Of a DNA stretch of 64,000 nt, positions 45,536 through 57,622 are shown in pieces (positions within the stretch are counted from its first letter, which is position 1; the number at the start of each line of letters is the position of its first letter). The notes under the pieces were generated by a model that saw nothing but the letters and a program-made list of their open reading frames with translations, was not told where the DNA came from and ran no database searches. A program made the translations under genes and the position numbers. Source of the DNA: Aporrectodea caliginosa (Eukaryota; Annelida; Clitellata; Crassiclitellata; Lumbricidae); the NCBI GenBank assembly GCA_020284085.1, contig JACEVL010000418.1, positions 102,501 through 166,500 on the forward strand, given 5' to 3'.

Positions 45536-48500
45536 CTTCAGGTGTCGATAGAGAAGTAGTGGTCGATGGAGTAGTAGTTTCTGTCGACGGAGGAGTAGTT
45601 GTGGGTGGAGTAGTAGTTTCTGTCGACGGAGGAGTAGTTGTCGGTGGAGTAGTAGTTTCTGTCGACGGAGGAGTAGTTGTGGGTGGAGTAGTAGTTTCTG
45701 TGGACGGAGGAGTAGTTGTCGGTGGAGTAGTAGTTTCTGTCGACGGAGGAGTAGTTGTGGGTGGAGTAGTAGTTTCTGTCGACGGAGGAGTAGTTGTGGG
45801 TGGAGTAGTAGTTTCTGTCGACGGAGGAGTAGTTGTCGGTGGAGTAGTAGTTTCTGTCGACGGAGGAGTAGTTGTGGGTGGAGTAGTAGTTTCTGTCGAC
45901 GGAGGAGTAGTTGTGGGTGGGAGTAGTAGTTTCTGTCGACGGAGGAGTAGTTGTGGGTGGAGTAGTAGTTCCTGTCGACGGAGGAGTAGTTGTGGGTGGA
46001 GTAGTAGTTCCTGTGGACGGAGGAGTAGTTGTCGGTGGAGTAGTAGTTCCTGTGGACGGAGGAGTAGTTGTAGGTGGAGTAGTAGTTCCTGTGGACGGAG
46101 GAGTAGTTGTGGGTGGAGTAGTAGTTCCTGTGGACGGAGGAGTAGTTGTCGGTGGAGTAGTAGTTCCTGTGGACGGAGGAGTAGTTGTAGGTGGAGTAGT
46201 AGTTCCTGTGGACGGAGGAGTAGTTGTGGGTGGAGTAGTAGTTCCTGTGGACGGAGGAGTAGTTGTCGGTGGAGTAGTAGTTCCTGTGGACGGAGGAGTA
46301 GTTGTGGGTGGAGTAGTAGTTCCTGTGGACGGAGGAGTAGTTGTCGGTGGAGTAGTAGTTCCTGTGGACGGAGGAGTAGTTGTCGGTGGAGTAGTAGTTC
46401 CTGTGGACGGAGGAGTAGTTGTCGGTGGAGTAGTAGTTCCTGTGGACGGAGGAGTAGTTGTCGGTGGAGTAGTAGTTCCTGTGGACGGAGGAGTAGTTGT
46501 CGGTGGAGTAGTAGTTCCTGTGGACGGAGGAGTAGTTGTGGGTGGAGTAGTAGTTCCTGTCGACGGAGGAGTAGTGGTCTGTGGAGTAGTAGTTCCTGTG
46601 GACGGAGGAGTAGTTGTCGGTGGAGTAGTAGTTCCTGTGGACGGAGGAGTAGTGGTCTGTGGAGTAGTAGTTCCTGTGGACGGAGGAGTAGTTGTGGGTG
46701 GAGTAGTAGTTCCTGTGGACGGAGGAGTAGTTGTCTGTGGAGTAGTAGTTCCTGTGGACGGAGGAGTAGTGGTCTGTGGAGTAGTAGTTCCTGTGGACGG
46801 AGGAGTAGTCGTCTGTGGAGTAGTAGTTCCTGTGGACGGAGGAGTAGTTGTGGGTGGAGTAGTAGTTCCTGTGGACGGAGGAGTAGTTGTGAGTGGAGTA
46901 GTAGTTCCTGTGGACGGAGGAGTAGTGGTCTGTGGAGTAGTAGTTCCTGTGGACGGAGGAGTAGTTGTGGGTGGAGTAGTAGTTCCTGTGGACGGAGGAG
47001 TAGTTGTCGGTGGAGTAGTAGTTCCTGTGGACGGAGGAGTAGTGGTCTGTGGAGTAGTAGTTCCTGTGGACGGAGGAGTAGTTGTGGGTGGAGTAGTAGT
47101 TCCTGTGGACGGAGGAGTAGTGGTCTGTGGAGTAGTAGTTCCTGTGGACGGAGGAGTAGTGGTCTGTGGAGTAGTAGTTCCTGTGGACGGAGGAGTAGTC
47201 GTCTGTGGAGTAGTAGTTCCTGTGGACGGAGGAGTAGTTGTGGGTGGAGTAGTAGTTCCTGTGGACGGAGGAGTAGTTGTGGGTGGAGTAGTAGTTCCTG
47301 TGGACGGAGGAGTAGTTGTCGGTGGAGTAGTAGTTCCTGTGGACGGAGGAGTAGTGGTCTGTGGAGTAGTAGTTCCTGTGGACGGAGGAGTAGTTGTCTG
47401 TGGAGTAGTAGTTCCTGTGGACGGAGGAGTAGTTGTCTGTGGAGTAGTAGTTCCTGTGGACGGAGGAGTAGTTGTGGGTGGAGTAGTAGTTCCTGTGGAC
47501 GGAGGAGTAGTTGTCGGTGGAGTAGTAGTTCCTGTGGACGGAGGAGTAGTTGTCGGTGGAGTAGTAGTTCCTGTGGACGGAGGAGTAGTTGTCGGTGGAG
47601 TAGTAGTTCCTGTGGACGGAGGAGTAGTTGTCGGTGGAGTAGTAGTTCCTGTGGACGGAGGAGTAGTGGTCTGTGGAGTAGTAGTTCCTGTGGACGGAGG
47701 AGTAGTTGTCTGTGGAGTAGTAGTTCCTGTGGACGGAGGAGTAGTTGTGGGTGGAGTAGTAGTTCCTGTGGACGGAGGAGTAGTTGTCGGTGGAGTAGTA
47801 GTTCCTGTGGACGGAGGAGTAGTGGTCTGTGGAGTAGTAGTTCCTGTGGACGGAGGAGTAGTGGTCTGTGGAGTAGTAGTTCCTGTGGACGGAGGAGTAG
47901 TGGTCTGTGGAGTAGTAGTTCCTGTGGACGGAGGAGTAGTTGTGGGTGGAGTAGTAGTTCCTGTGGACGGAGGAGTAGTTGTGGGTGGAGTAGTAGTTCC
48001 TGTGGACGGAGGAGTAGTTGTCGGTGGAGTAGTAGTTCCTGTGGACGGAGGAGTAGTCGTCTGTGGAGTAGTAGTTCCTGTGGACGGAGGAGTAGTTGTG
48101 GGTGGAGTAGTAGTTCCTGTGGACGGAGGAGTAGTTGTCGGTGGAGTAGTAGTTCCTGTGGACGGAGGAGTAGTTGTGGGTGGAGTAGTAGTTCCTGTGG
48201 ACGGAGGAGTAGTTGTCTGTGGAGTAGTAGTTCCTGTGGACGGAGGAGTAGTTGTCTGTGGAGTAGTAGTTCCTGTGGACGGAGGAGTAGTTGTGGGTGG
48301 AGTAGTAGTTCCTGTGGACGGAGGAGTAGTCGTCTGTGGAGTAGTAGTTCCTGTGGACGGAGGAGTAGTTGTCGGTGGAGTAGTAGTTCCTGTGGACGGA
48401 GGAGTAGTTGTCTGTGGAGTAGTAGTTCCTGTGGACGGAGGAGTAGTTGTGGGTGGAGTAGTAGTTCCTGTGGACGGAGGAGTAGTGGTCTGTGTAGAGT

Positions 48501-50683
48501 AGTAGTTCCTGTGGACGGAGGAGTAGTTGTCGGTGGAGTAGTAGTTCCTGTGGACGGAGGAGTAGTGGTCTGTGGAGTAGTAGTTCCTGTGGACGGAGGA
48601 GTAGTTGTCTGTGGAGTAGTAGTTCCTGTGGACGGAGGAGTAGTTGTGGGTGGAGTAGTAGTTCCTGTGGACGGAGGAGTAGTTGTCGGTGGAGTAGTAG
48701 TTCCTGTGGACGGAGGAGTAGTGGTCTGTGGAGTAGTAGTTCCTGTGGACGGAGGAGTAGTGGTCGGTGGAGTAGTAGTTCCTGTGGACGGAGGAGTAGT
48801 TGTCTGTGGAGTAGTAGTTCCTGTGGACGGAGGAGTAGTGGTCTGTGGAGTAGTAGTTCCTGTGGACGGAGGAGTAGTCGTCTGTGGAGTAGTAGTTCCT
48901 GTGGACGGAGGAGTAGTCGTCGGTGGAGTAGTAGTTCCTGTGGACGGAGGAGTAGTTGTCTGTGGAGTAGTAGTTCCTGTGGACGGAGGAGTAGTGGTCT
49001 GTGGAGTAGTAGTTCCTGTGGACGGAGGAGTAGTTGTGGGTGGAGTAGTAGTTCCTGTGGACGGAGGAGTAGTTGTCGGTGGAGTAGTAGTTCCTGTGGA
49101 CGGAGGAGTAGTTGTCGGTGGAGTAGTAGTTCCTGTGGACGGAGGAGTAGTTGTCGGTGGAGTAGTAGTTCCTGTGGACGGAGGAGTAGTAGTTCCTGTG
49201 GACGGAGGTAGTAGTGTGTGGGAGGAGTAGTAGTTCCTGTGGACGGAGGAGTAGTTGTCGGTGGAGTAGTAGTTCCTGTGGACGGAGGAGTAGTTGTGGG
49301 TGTAGTAGTAGTTCCTGTGGACGGAGGAGTAGTTGTCGGTGGAGTAGTAGTTCCTGTGGACGGAGGAGTAGTTGTCGGTGGAGTAGTAGTTCCTGTGGAC
49401 GGAGGAGTAGTTGTGGGTGTAGTAGTAGTTCCTGTGGACGGAGGAGTAGTTGTCTGTGGAGTAGTAGTTCCTGTGGACGGAGGAGTAGTTGTCGGTGGAG
49501 TAGTAGTTCCTGTGGACGGAGGAGTAGTTGTCGGTGGAGTAGTAGTTCCTGTGGACGGAGGAGTAAGTGGAGTAGTAGTTCCTGTGGACGGAGGAGTAGT
49601 GGAGTAGTAGTTCCTGTGGACGGAGGAGTAGTTGTGGGTGGAGTAGTAGTTCCTGTGGACGGAGGAGTAGTTGTCGGTGGAGTAGTAGTTCCTGTGGACG
49701 GAGGAGTAGTTGTCGGTGGAGTAGTAGTTCCTGTGGACGGAGGAGTAGTTGTGGGTGGAGTAGTAGTTCCTGTGGACGGAGGAGTAGTTGTCTGTGGAGT
49801 AGTAGTAGTCCTGTGGACGGAGGAGTAGTTGTCGGTGGAGTAGTAGTTCCCGTGGACGGAGGAGTAGTTGTCTGTGGAGTAGTAGTTCCTGTGGACGGAG
49901 GAGTAGTCGTCTGTGGAGTAGTAGTTCCTGTGGACGGAGGAGTAGTTGTGGGTGGAGTAGTAGTTCCTGTGGACGGAGGAGTTGTCGTCTGTGGAGTAGT
50001 AGTTCCTGTCGACGGAGGAGTAGTTGTGGGTGGAGTAGTAGTTCCTGTGGACGAAGGAGTAGTTGCGGGTGGAGTAGTAGTTGCTGTGGACGGAGGAGCT
50101 GTTGTCGGTGGAGTAGTAGTTCCTGTGGACGGAGGAGTAGTTGTGGATGGAGGAGTAGTTTCTGTCGACGGAGGAGTAGTTGTCTGTTGAGTAGTAGTTC
50201 CTGTGGACGGAGGAGTAGTTGTCTGTGGAGTAGTAGTTCCTGTTGACGGAGGAGTAGTTGTCGTTGGAGTAGTAGTTCCTGTGGACGGAGGAGTTGTCGT
50301 CGGTGGAGTAGTAGTTCCTGTTGACGGAGGAGTAGTTGTCGTTGGAGTAGTAGTTCCGGTGGACGGAGGAGTAGTTGTCTGTGGAGTAGTAGTTGCTGTG
50401 GACGGAGGAGTAGTTGTCGGTGGAGTAGTAGTTCCTGTGGACGGAGGAGTAGTTGTGGGTGGAGTAGTAGTTTCTGTCGACGGAGGAGTAGTTGTCTGTG
50501 GAGTAGTTCCTCTGGACGGAGGAGTTGTCGTCTGTGGAGTAGTAGTTCCTGTCGACGGAGGAGTAGTTGTCTTTGGAGTAGTGTTTCCGGTCGTTGAAGG
50601 AGTAGTTGTCGGTTGAGTAGTAGTTTCTGTCGATGGCGGAGTAGTTGTCGTCGTTGAGATGCTTGTTGTTGTAAGAGCGCAAA
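45536..50683 (-). CDS. Mucin-like Thr/Pro repeat exon, module 2 (largest)
   Basis: At 5148 nt this is 1716 codon lengths, so the exon keeps phase 1-1 overall. It enters with CALTTTTSISTTTTTPPSTE and carries about 130 copies of a 39-nt unit with Thr-frame consensus STGTTTPPTTTPP or STGTTTPQTTTPP. It leaves with TPSTTTSLSTPEG before GTTATT. Small indels near 49805, 49600, 49210, 48492 and 45922 move the reading between the Thr frame, a Leu-rich frame (PQELLLHRQLLLR) and a Tyr/Ser frame (SVHRNYYSTDNYS). As assembled, about 2.6 kb (48.5-45.9 kb) is read in the Leu frame. None of these frames has a stop. Whether the indels are real or assembly artefacts of a long repeat cannot be told here. Confidence 0.7.
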
Positions 50684-51289
50684 CTAAAATATATTTTTAC
50701 ATCATATTTAATATATTCATAGCAAGTGTAAGAACTTTTCGAGAATATGCATGTTGAAGTCCAAAATAATATCTTTTATGTAGTTGTCATATCCAGGTTT
50801 GCCTCTGTGGGGGTTGTCTCTGACTTGAATGCTTATTATTATTATAGTAATTTAATGAGTCGCGTACTTCATAGTTTTTCCCTCGAACTCGTCAAGCAGG
50901 ATACTCTACGTCCGCGTCCTCTTCACATGGAAATTCCGTGCACTGACCTAATCACTAGAATAGAAATGGATTATTTTCCAGGATGCTCCACATTTATTAG
51001 CATCTATTATAATATTGCTATGCATTATTTTTACTTTCTATGTGTTATTATATATTGAATTTTGCTGTCCCATTGTGCGCTTGCTAATGGAGTTATAAAG
51101 GCCATAGTTACTAAATTACTTCACTTACTTAGAATATCTCGTTATAGATATCTAGTTTTGGTGTCTATGATAGGGCTATAGGGTGTCCAGAAAAATGACA
51201 CATCGCAGAAAACACCCATACTCAAGTTTTCCCCATTAGTCTATTCATATGTTGTCTATGAATAGTTTTTACTGAATTTTAAAATGTTA

Positions 51290-52995
51290 TCCCAGGGTCG
51301 CTCCAAGCGCCTGAACATGCCCTGTTTAAATCCCCAGAACTGAAGACGCCCATGCTCGGACCTTGGAACTTGGGTCCATTGTCGAATTACTCTTTTTTTT
51401 TAATACAAAAAATGAACGAAGAGTCTGATCTGAATGATCTTTACGTTGTTGTGTTTATGTCAATGACAGCTACATCCAGGTAAAATATACATACTAAATT
51501 CAAGGTCATTCAAGGTCATTTTAAGGTCAAAATAAACGAAATCTATCAAAACTCATAGAAAAATGCCCAGATCTTAGCCACTAATGTTTTGAATTTTTTT
51601 AATTCTTTCTTGAGTTTATCATCTTGATAAGGGCTACCTTTTAATCCTTTACCGTGAACCCCGAGTTAACTCGTCCTGCGGTAATTGTTGTGCAGCGTGA
51701 ACCCCGAGTTAACTCGTCCTAACGATACGCGTCTATTTACTCGCCGTGTATCCCGAATAAACTCGTCCTAATGGCAATTTCAAATTATAATAATGTTTTA
51801 CAATTGTTGTAGCGGCTTTCCATATTTAAATTGGGTCATTAGCTGGACTAAATATAATTATATTGGAAACTTAGTGCATCCCAAAAATAGCCGATCGCAT
51901 GTAAACATAAGCGATCGTTGGGTCGCGCGCATGGTATTTGGCTAACGAAAAAATTCATCGTTTATTGTTTGAAAGTGATAATAATATGTACGATTTAGAC
52001 AGTGATGATGATAATAAACTGAACTCTAGTCCTAGTAACGTTTATGTGACAGAAAATGATTACATTGATGATAGCCAGAAAACCCTATGGCATCAGATGA
52101 CAGTTTGTATGGTCAAGGGATGAAATCGGGACACGTCAAGTTTAGCATTTATAGAGCACTAAAGGGCTATTTGTTACAAAATATGTTAACTTTTATGTTT
52201 CTGAGAGCAAAGTAAGGCATCTGGATTATTACATTTACAAATATAAGACTTATATAAGAAATATATCACATGTATTATTTTGCGAAATACCTAAAAATAA
52301 TTACACATGTGTGTTAAAAATTTAAAAAATTTATTCCACGGTAAAGGGGTTAAAAGAAACAAGGCTAGTACATGTAAGACAATCCAAGGTAATTTTAAGG
52401 ACAAAAAGTCAAGTAAAGAGAAAAATCAGGGAAATGGCCATAACTCTGCCAAATATTTGTTCTAATTTGGTCATTCATTTACCTACTTGCTCGGTCCGAT
52501 AAGGGAAGCATTAGGAAGACAGTGCTAAAAGACTGACATAATCCAAGGTCATTTAATGGTTAAAGGTCAAAATCAGAGAAAATGGCCATAGATCAGCCAA
52601 ATGTTGTTTCATATGGGAGGTTTGTCGGTTTTGGTCAATTTTGACCTGTTGACCTTGAAATGACCTTAGATTATGTCTTGTAGCCTATGACTTTTTTAAT
52701 GTAGCCCTTATCGGCCCGAGCAAGGAGGTAACTGAATAACCCAAACGTAACAATGTTTGGCAGAGTTATGGCCAACTGGCAATTTCCTTGAATTTTCTCT
52801 TTAATTGACCTTTTTGACCTTAAAATTACCTTGGATTGTCTTACATTTAGTAGCTTTGTTTATTACCACAGGTAGCCCTTATCAAGATGAGAAACTCAAG
52901 AAAGAATTAGACAATTTAAAATTAATGGCTAAGATCTGGCCATTTTTCTTTGAGTTTTGATAGATTTCGTTTATTTTAAAATAATTTAGCGCTTT
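51290..52995. mobile_element. Long inverted-repeat (foldback) element, copy B
   Basis: The left side 51480-51640 (aaacgaaatctatcaaaactca, gatcttagcca, aattctttcttgagttt, cttgataagggctacc) is found as its complement at 52870-52980. The inner parts at 52360-52500 and 52720-52860 (caatccaaggtaattttaagg, gccataactctgccaaa) are also mutually complementary, with a centre near 52620. The arms are interrupted on the left by a piggyBac-type insertion. It is related to copy A at 5.1-5.8 kb. Confidence 0.7.
51645..52349. mobile_element. piggyBac-type derivative inserted in the foldback element
   Basis: TTAA flanks (51641-51644, 52350-52353) surround ends TCCTTTACCGTG and, as complement, CCCCTTTACCGTGG. 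Near the left end are three copies of a ccgagttaactcgtcc-like motif. A plus-strand frame from about 51938 to 52123 reads NEKIHRLLFESDNNMYDLDS, an acidic stretch like a piggyBac transposase N-terminus. The nearest ATG (51931) is one base out of frame. Confidence 0.7.
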
Positions 52996-52999
52996 ACAC

Positions 53000-53260
53000 T
53001 AAAACTTTTCTCAGCGATATTAAGCTTTAGTTACAATTTACTTACTGAATGCTGACCCTAGTCACAAACTCACACTCAGAGGTCTATATTTCATTAGAAA
53101 CAACATAGCTTATCATGTACATGTACGCTTGGAACCTTGTGTTCAGATTCCCGTAATGATTGGTGATTGGATTTGCCTCGGGGTTAGGACCCCATATATC
53201 ATAACCCGGCCCTTGGCTAAGAACCCGTGGAAGTCTTCATCTGGCCCAACGTCGGGGTTA
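53000..53260. mobile_element. Degraded relative of the 27.6 kb hAT MITE
   Basis: The sequence from the aatttagcgctttacac motif to ctggcccaacgtcggggtt parallels 27730-28020. The inner hairpin is eroded and the left end is lost or covered by the foldback element. Confidence 0.6.
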
Positions 53261-53359
53261 TGTCAAGCTAACAGAATCATCATCAAAATTGTATGACAAT
53301 CGCATGACCTTTTAGTTCAACGACAATATTAGCCTCCTTGCGGTTGCATTCTTCAGTAT

Positions 53360-53425
53360 GGCCTGGGTCGGGAGCGCTTCTGAGTAGGGATCTTGAAGGG
53401 GCGCTATATATATCTTGATTATTTG
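53360..53425 (+). mobile_element. Retrotransposon 3' tail
   Basis: gcctgggtcgggagcgcttctgag and ggggcgctatatatat match the end of the 55.7 kb copy. Only the tail is present. Confidence 0.55.
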
Positions 53426-53631
53426 ACTTTTGGTTTCGCACGAACGACAACTGTTCGAATGGTGTTCATCGTGTCCTTTTTTATTATCCACTGGTCGTGA
53501 AATTCAAAAGGTCAACGCAACATTGTACAACCATCGGTTGACCTTGTAGTTCAAGTTTACTTGACCTGTTATGGTTAGTCCAGTGTTTCGTGGGAACTAC
53601 AGGCGTTAAAATGAAGGTCTATGTTTTTACT

Positions 53632-54240
53632 TTATTGTATTGTATTGTATTTATCAATTTTTATATGGCGCCTCTCGCAGTGCACACCAATCAGAGGCGC
53701 TCCCAGTGCGAAAGGCCCAGAGAAAAGAAAGAGGTCTTCAGACAACGAAAAGAGGCACTTGGCCCACCTGTTAATAAACAAGAACGTGTCAAAGGAGGAA
53801 GTCCATAGTGCAGGGCCAATGAAGGCAAAGGCTCGCGTTTTAGCCATAGCAGTTCGCGCTCGCGAGACAAAGAGATCATGCCGGTTTAATGAGCGCAGTG
53901 GGCGGAAAAGAAGTACGGTAGCCGAGGCCGGCAGCCGGATACGGTCGCAGAGATACTTGGGATCTCGGCCAGTAAACGAACGGTAGATTAAAGAAAGTAT
54001 CTTGAGCTGAACGCGAGCAGTAAGAGGGAGCCAATGAAGGTGGTCAAACATGAAAGCAGATAATATGTGGTATGAGCGAGGAAGTCGAGCTATTAATCTG
54101 GCCGCAGAATTTAGAACAGACTGAAGAGGAGAGAGACGAACCTTTGGGAGACCAACTAAGAGAGAATTACAGTAATCAATCCGAGAGCACACGATGGCAT
54201 GGACAATAGTGACGCCAGGGGTCAAAACCCGTCGCTTGTC
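53632..54240 (-). pseudogene. Non-LTR retrotransposon 3' end (CR1/L2-like), well preserved
   Basis: The minus strand is open for about 197 codons: IVHAIVCSRIDYCNSLLVGL, LQSVLNSAARLIARLPRSYH, DHLHWLPLTARVQLKILSLI, DPKYLCDRIRLPA, LFVSRARTAMAKTRAFAFIG and PALW. A 3' UTR follows with a ggcgccatataaaaattg and attgt-type tail at 53632-53650. It is 5'-truncated but little decayed, so among the younger insertions here. Confidence 0.85.
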
Positions 54241-54539
54241 GCTTCCTAGATACTGAGCTGAAGCCGAAATAGGCGAGAGGGGTCAACAATGTAGAATATT
54301 CTTCAATTCAGCAATTTAAAATGACAGTTTCGTGATCATGGTTTTATATTCTCTGCCTTCCTAGGCAGGTTCGTACGTTAATTTCGCCATTTACATTCGG
54401 GGATAAAAATACGTATGATACGCGTATTTTATTATGGGACTCAACGTACGGTCGCACCCTGATAATCAGTTTAAGACCCGTATATTTATTTCGATACTAT
54501 AATACGCCTACATAAAATTATTATTATTGTTATTTTCAG

Positions 54540-55715
54540 CTTCGTCAGCTTCGAGTGGTCTCTCCCTCACGATGCGGTCGTGGTCCTTGTTGACGCCTTT
54601 GTTACTAGTCGAATTGACAACTGTTGCTCCCTACTTGCTGGCCTTCCTCTTGGGGGTTCTGGGGCGACTAGATCGAGTTCTACGGCGTCAGCCAGTGTGA
54701 TTCTCGTTAACGATAACGATAACGAAAATGTTCGTTAACGAAAATAAAATGATTTCGTTAACGATAACTATAACTATAACTCACCAAAAATATCATTAAC
54801 TATAACTATAACTATAACGAAAATAGCAATAACGAAAATTCATCTTTATTTTCGTTAATACAAAAAATTAAAATAGGAAGTGCAATATGGACGATTCGAC
54901 ATAAATCACCTGAACGAAAAATTGCGATATTTTTATCATGCAATTTGTCAGTTACTTTGGAAACTCGTGTATTCATGAAGCTGAATGCACCCATGCTTCA
55001 AAGGCTTTCAAGCTCTGAGCAAATTGTGAAACAGCGTGTTAATACGCACTCTTTTTCTTATTGCCTTAATTATTGTACCTAAGTAGTAACTAAAATTAAC
55101 TAAAATAAAAATCCATTAACTATAACTATAACTATAACTAAAAAATAATGCTAACTATAACTATAACTATAACTAAAATAAAAAATCATTAACTATAACT
55201 GTAACTAGGCCTATAACTAAAATAAAATCTGTAAGGAGAATCACACTGCGCTCAGCTGCTCGTCTTATTGGACGACTTCCTAAGTTCTCTCCTGTCTCTG
55301 CCTACATACGTGTTGTGCTGCACTGGCTGCCTATGTCGCAGCGGATCACATACCGCACTGCTGCTGTAGTTTCTCGCTGCGTTCTTGGCTACGCTCCATC
55401 TTACTTGCATGATCTTTGCCTCCCAGTGTCCGACGTTGCAGCGCGTCGGGCGCTTCGCTCTACGACGAGGGGTGAGATCCTTGTTCCACGGGCTCGCTTG
55501 GCTATTAAGCTGCGCCGTGCTTTATTGGTTGTGGGACTTTCCCTCTGGAATGACTTCCCGCTTAGGATCCGCTCTTTACTTGTAAGCCATCCGGCAGGGT
55601 TCTATAAGTCCCTCAAGTCTTTTTTCTTCAGTCGTGGCTGGGCCGGGAGCGCTTCTGAGTTGCTTATTGAAGGGGCGCTATATAAATGCTCTGAATGAAT
55701 GAATGAATGAATGAA
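54540..55715 (+). pseudogene. Non-LTR retrotransposon 3' part, interrupted by a MITE
   Basis: The left piece 54540-54692 carries SRIDNCCSLLAGLPLGGS-like text. The right piece from 55249 continues AARLIGRLPKFSPVSAYIRV, VLHWLPMSQRITYRTAAVV, VLGYAPSYLHDLCLPVSDVA, LVPRARLAIKLRRALLVVGL and SLWNDFPLRIRS. It then ends ggggcgctatataaatgc with an (aatg)n tail at 55692-55715. The two pieces join in reading order once the insert is ignored. Confidence 0.8.
54693..55248. mobile_element. TIR element with (taacta)n-like interior, inserted in the retrotransposon
   Basis: Perfect 13-bp inverted ends CAGTGTGATTCTC. Flanks gcgtcagc and cgctcagc could be a degraded 8-bp duplication, which with the CAGTG ends suggests hAT. 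The interior is dominated by aacgataacgat and taactataactata arrays around a unique 200-bp centre. Confidence 0.7.
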
Positions 55716-55763
55716 CTTGTGCTATAGTTTGCATTGCTTCTCTTAGAGACTGTAAGAACTCAC

Positions 55764-56084
55764 CTTCTACTGAACAAGATGCGCTGAACTCCGGTGCATT
55801 CGTTGCGATGAATTCATACACAGGATCAGTTGGTGCATTAAAAGTAACTATGCATGTAAAGTTTCCGGAAACGCTGCTGTCCACTGTAATCGTTGATCTG
55901 GATTCGAATATATAGTAATCAATTCTCGTCCTTTCAGGAGTTTCCGTAGTGTAAACGACGTCATCGATTTTCCAAGTCATATTAGCATTGATCGGATGTA
56001 TTGTGGAATCGGCGTAACGGATACTACATGATAGTTGGGAACCAGTTAATGAAGTTTCATTGCATGAACATTCTGGACCGCTGC
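55764..56084 (-). CDS. Ig2 exon, class B, module 1
   Basis: This Ig-like domain has 107 codons, phase 1-1. It opens SGPECSCNETS, then QLSC (B strand), MTWKIDD (C strand Trp), STITVDSS, NFTC (F strand) and a terminal EFSASCSVEG. It keeps the five-Cys pattern of the Ig2 type. Sequons include NET, NMT and NFT. Spacing to the Ig1 exon of the same module is about 1.5 kb, and that intron holds a TATC microsatellite. It is very similar to the Ig2 exons of modules 3 and 4. Immediately downstream on the minus strand is the 3' end of a plus-strand retrotransposon whose AATG tail stops about 45 bp from the exon. Confidence 0.8.
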
Positions 56085-56516
56085 CTGTCAAAGTTAAACA
56101 ATAAGATATAGTAATAATAATTTAGTTTCGGGAGATTGTATGACATGATTTTTGCAAGTCTCTATTAAGTTTTATACTATATTGGATTAAAGAAACAAAC
56201 TTGTTATGTTGGAGTTCATGGTGTATTGTCACTTTGGCTCAGTGTTAAACTTGGAACTACTTAAGAACACTGTGCTTAAGTTGTGGCAGAATTACAGTCG
56301 TGGGTGGATTCTTTGAATCAACTCCGGTTGAACCCGATGAAGAACTCATCGGTTGTGCTTCAAGAGTGAAGAAGAAGAAGAGACTCATTAAGTCGCGATT
56401 TAGCGACTGGAACAAATAATTCATCGCCTGCCACCTGGGTGTATGCTGGACGGAGAACAATCCATGGATAACCACGTGCATGAACTCTGTCTGTCGCTCT
56501 CTGTCGCTCTCTGTGT

Positions 56517-56765
<249 letters not shown>

Positions 56766-57622
56766 ATAAAGCCCCACCAAGCTGGGGGAGGTATATAGCA
56801 TCCTTGCTAGTGTTGTGGCCTTCAATCCATCGTATAGGTGAGCATCACGCAAGCATTGAGCAACACGAGTGGGCATTGCGTATAGAGGGATTGGCGTACC
56901 CGACAACATAAGCGCTGGCCATTACCCGAAAACCAAATCTATCTGAAACTATGACACCCAGGATCGCCATACATGTAACCATTTCCAGTCCCGGCGTGAA
57001 AGTATGGGTATCACGCTTTTCACGCTCCCCCAGGTCGGTGAATCAACATCTAAGCGGTTTGTTCTGGCTGAGCTTCAGACTGCATTCTGCAGTCCAACGT
57101 GACAAATGTTCCTATTCTAAATGTACCGATGCACCATTGGATCAAGGCATTATGAGGAAGCAGTCATCTGCATACTTAAGAAGACGGTTAGAGGGTGGAC
57201 TTGGGACAATCTGTCGTTTAGTGCAGCACTGGCGCGATATTACATTGAACACTTTAACGACAAGCGGTATTGCCTTACAGTCACTTTTAGTACACTCTCA
57301 TCATTAGAGTGTTAACTACGTTCGGCAAATATTTTTAAACTGTAACAATACATGCACACTTGTTTAGATCAGCTAAATGGCCCTGTTCGCATCGCATCCA
57401 AGAGGTACTTTAAAACACACAACATAATGGTTACAGACTTGCATACAGACAAAGTTCTGTTGAGATAACCCACCCCTTCAAGTTATAACTTAAAAAACTA
57501 AGTCTCTCGTTTTTCTAATTCCAGTAGTATTCTATATGTGCAACTCAACTAGTTATGCTTACTAATTGCTTAGCATATAATTTGCATTGGTTTGGACTTA
57601 TAACATCAACTAAAAAACTCAC
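56766..57622. repeat. Intron block shared with modules 3 and 4
   Basis: From ggattggcgtacccgacaac (56890) to the Ig1 donor the sequence parallels 31.54-32.25 and 21.13-22.08 kb, including acttttagtacactctcatca. Confidence 0.8.

Noticed and set aside
45559..49230. Plus-strand open frames of up to 1223 codons (VDGGVVVGGVVVP and CGRRSSCRWSSSS repeats)
   Set aside because: Antisense shadow of the module 2 mucin repeat. No splice context, and improbable composition.
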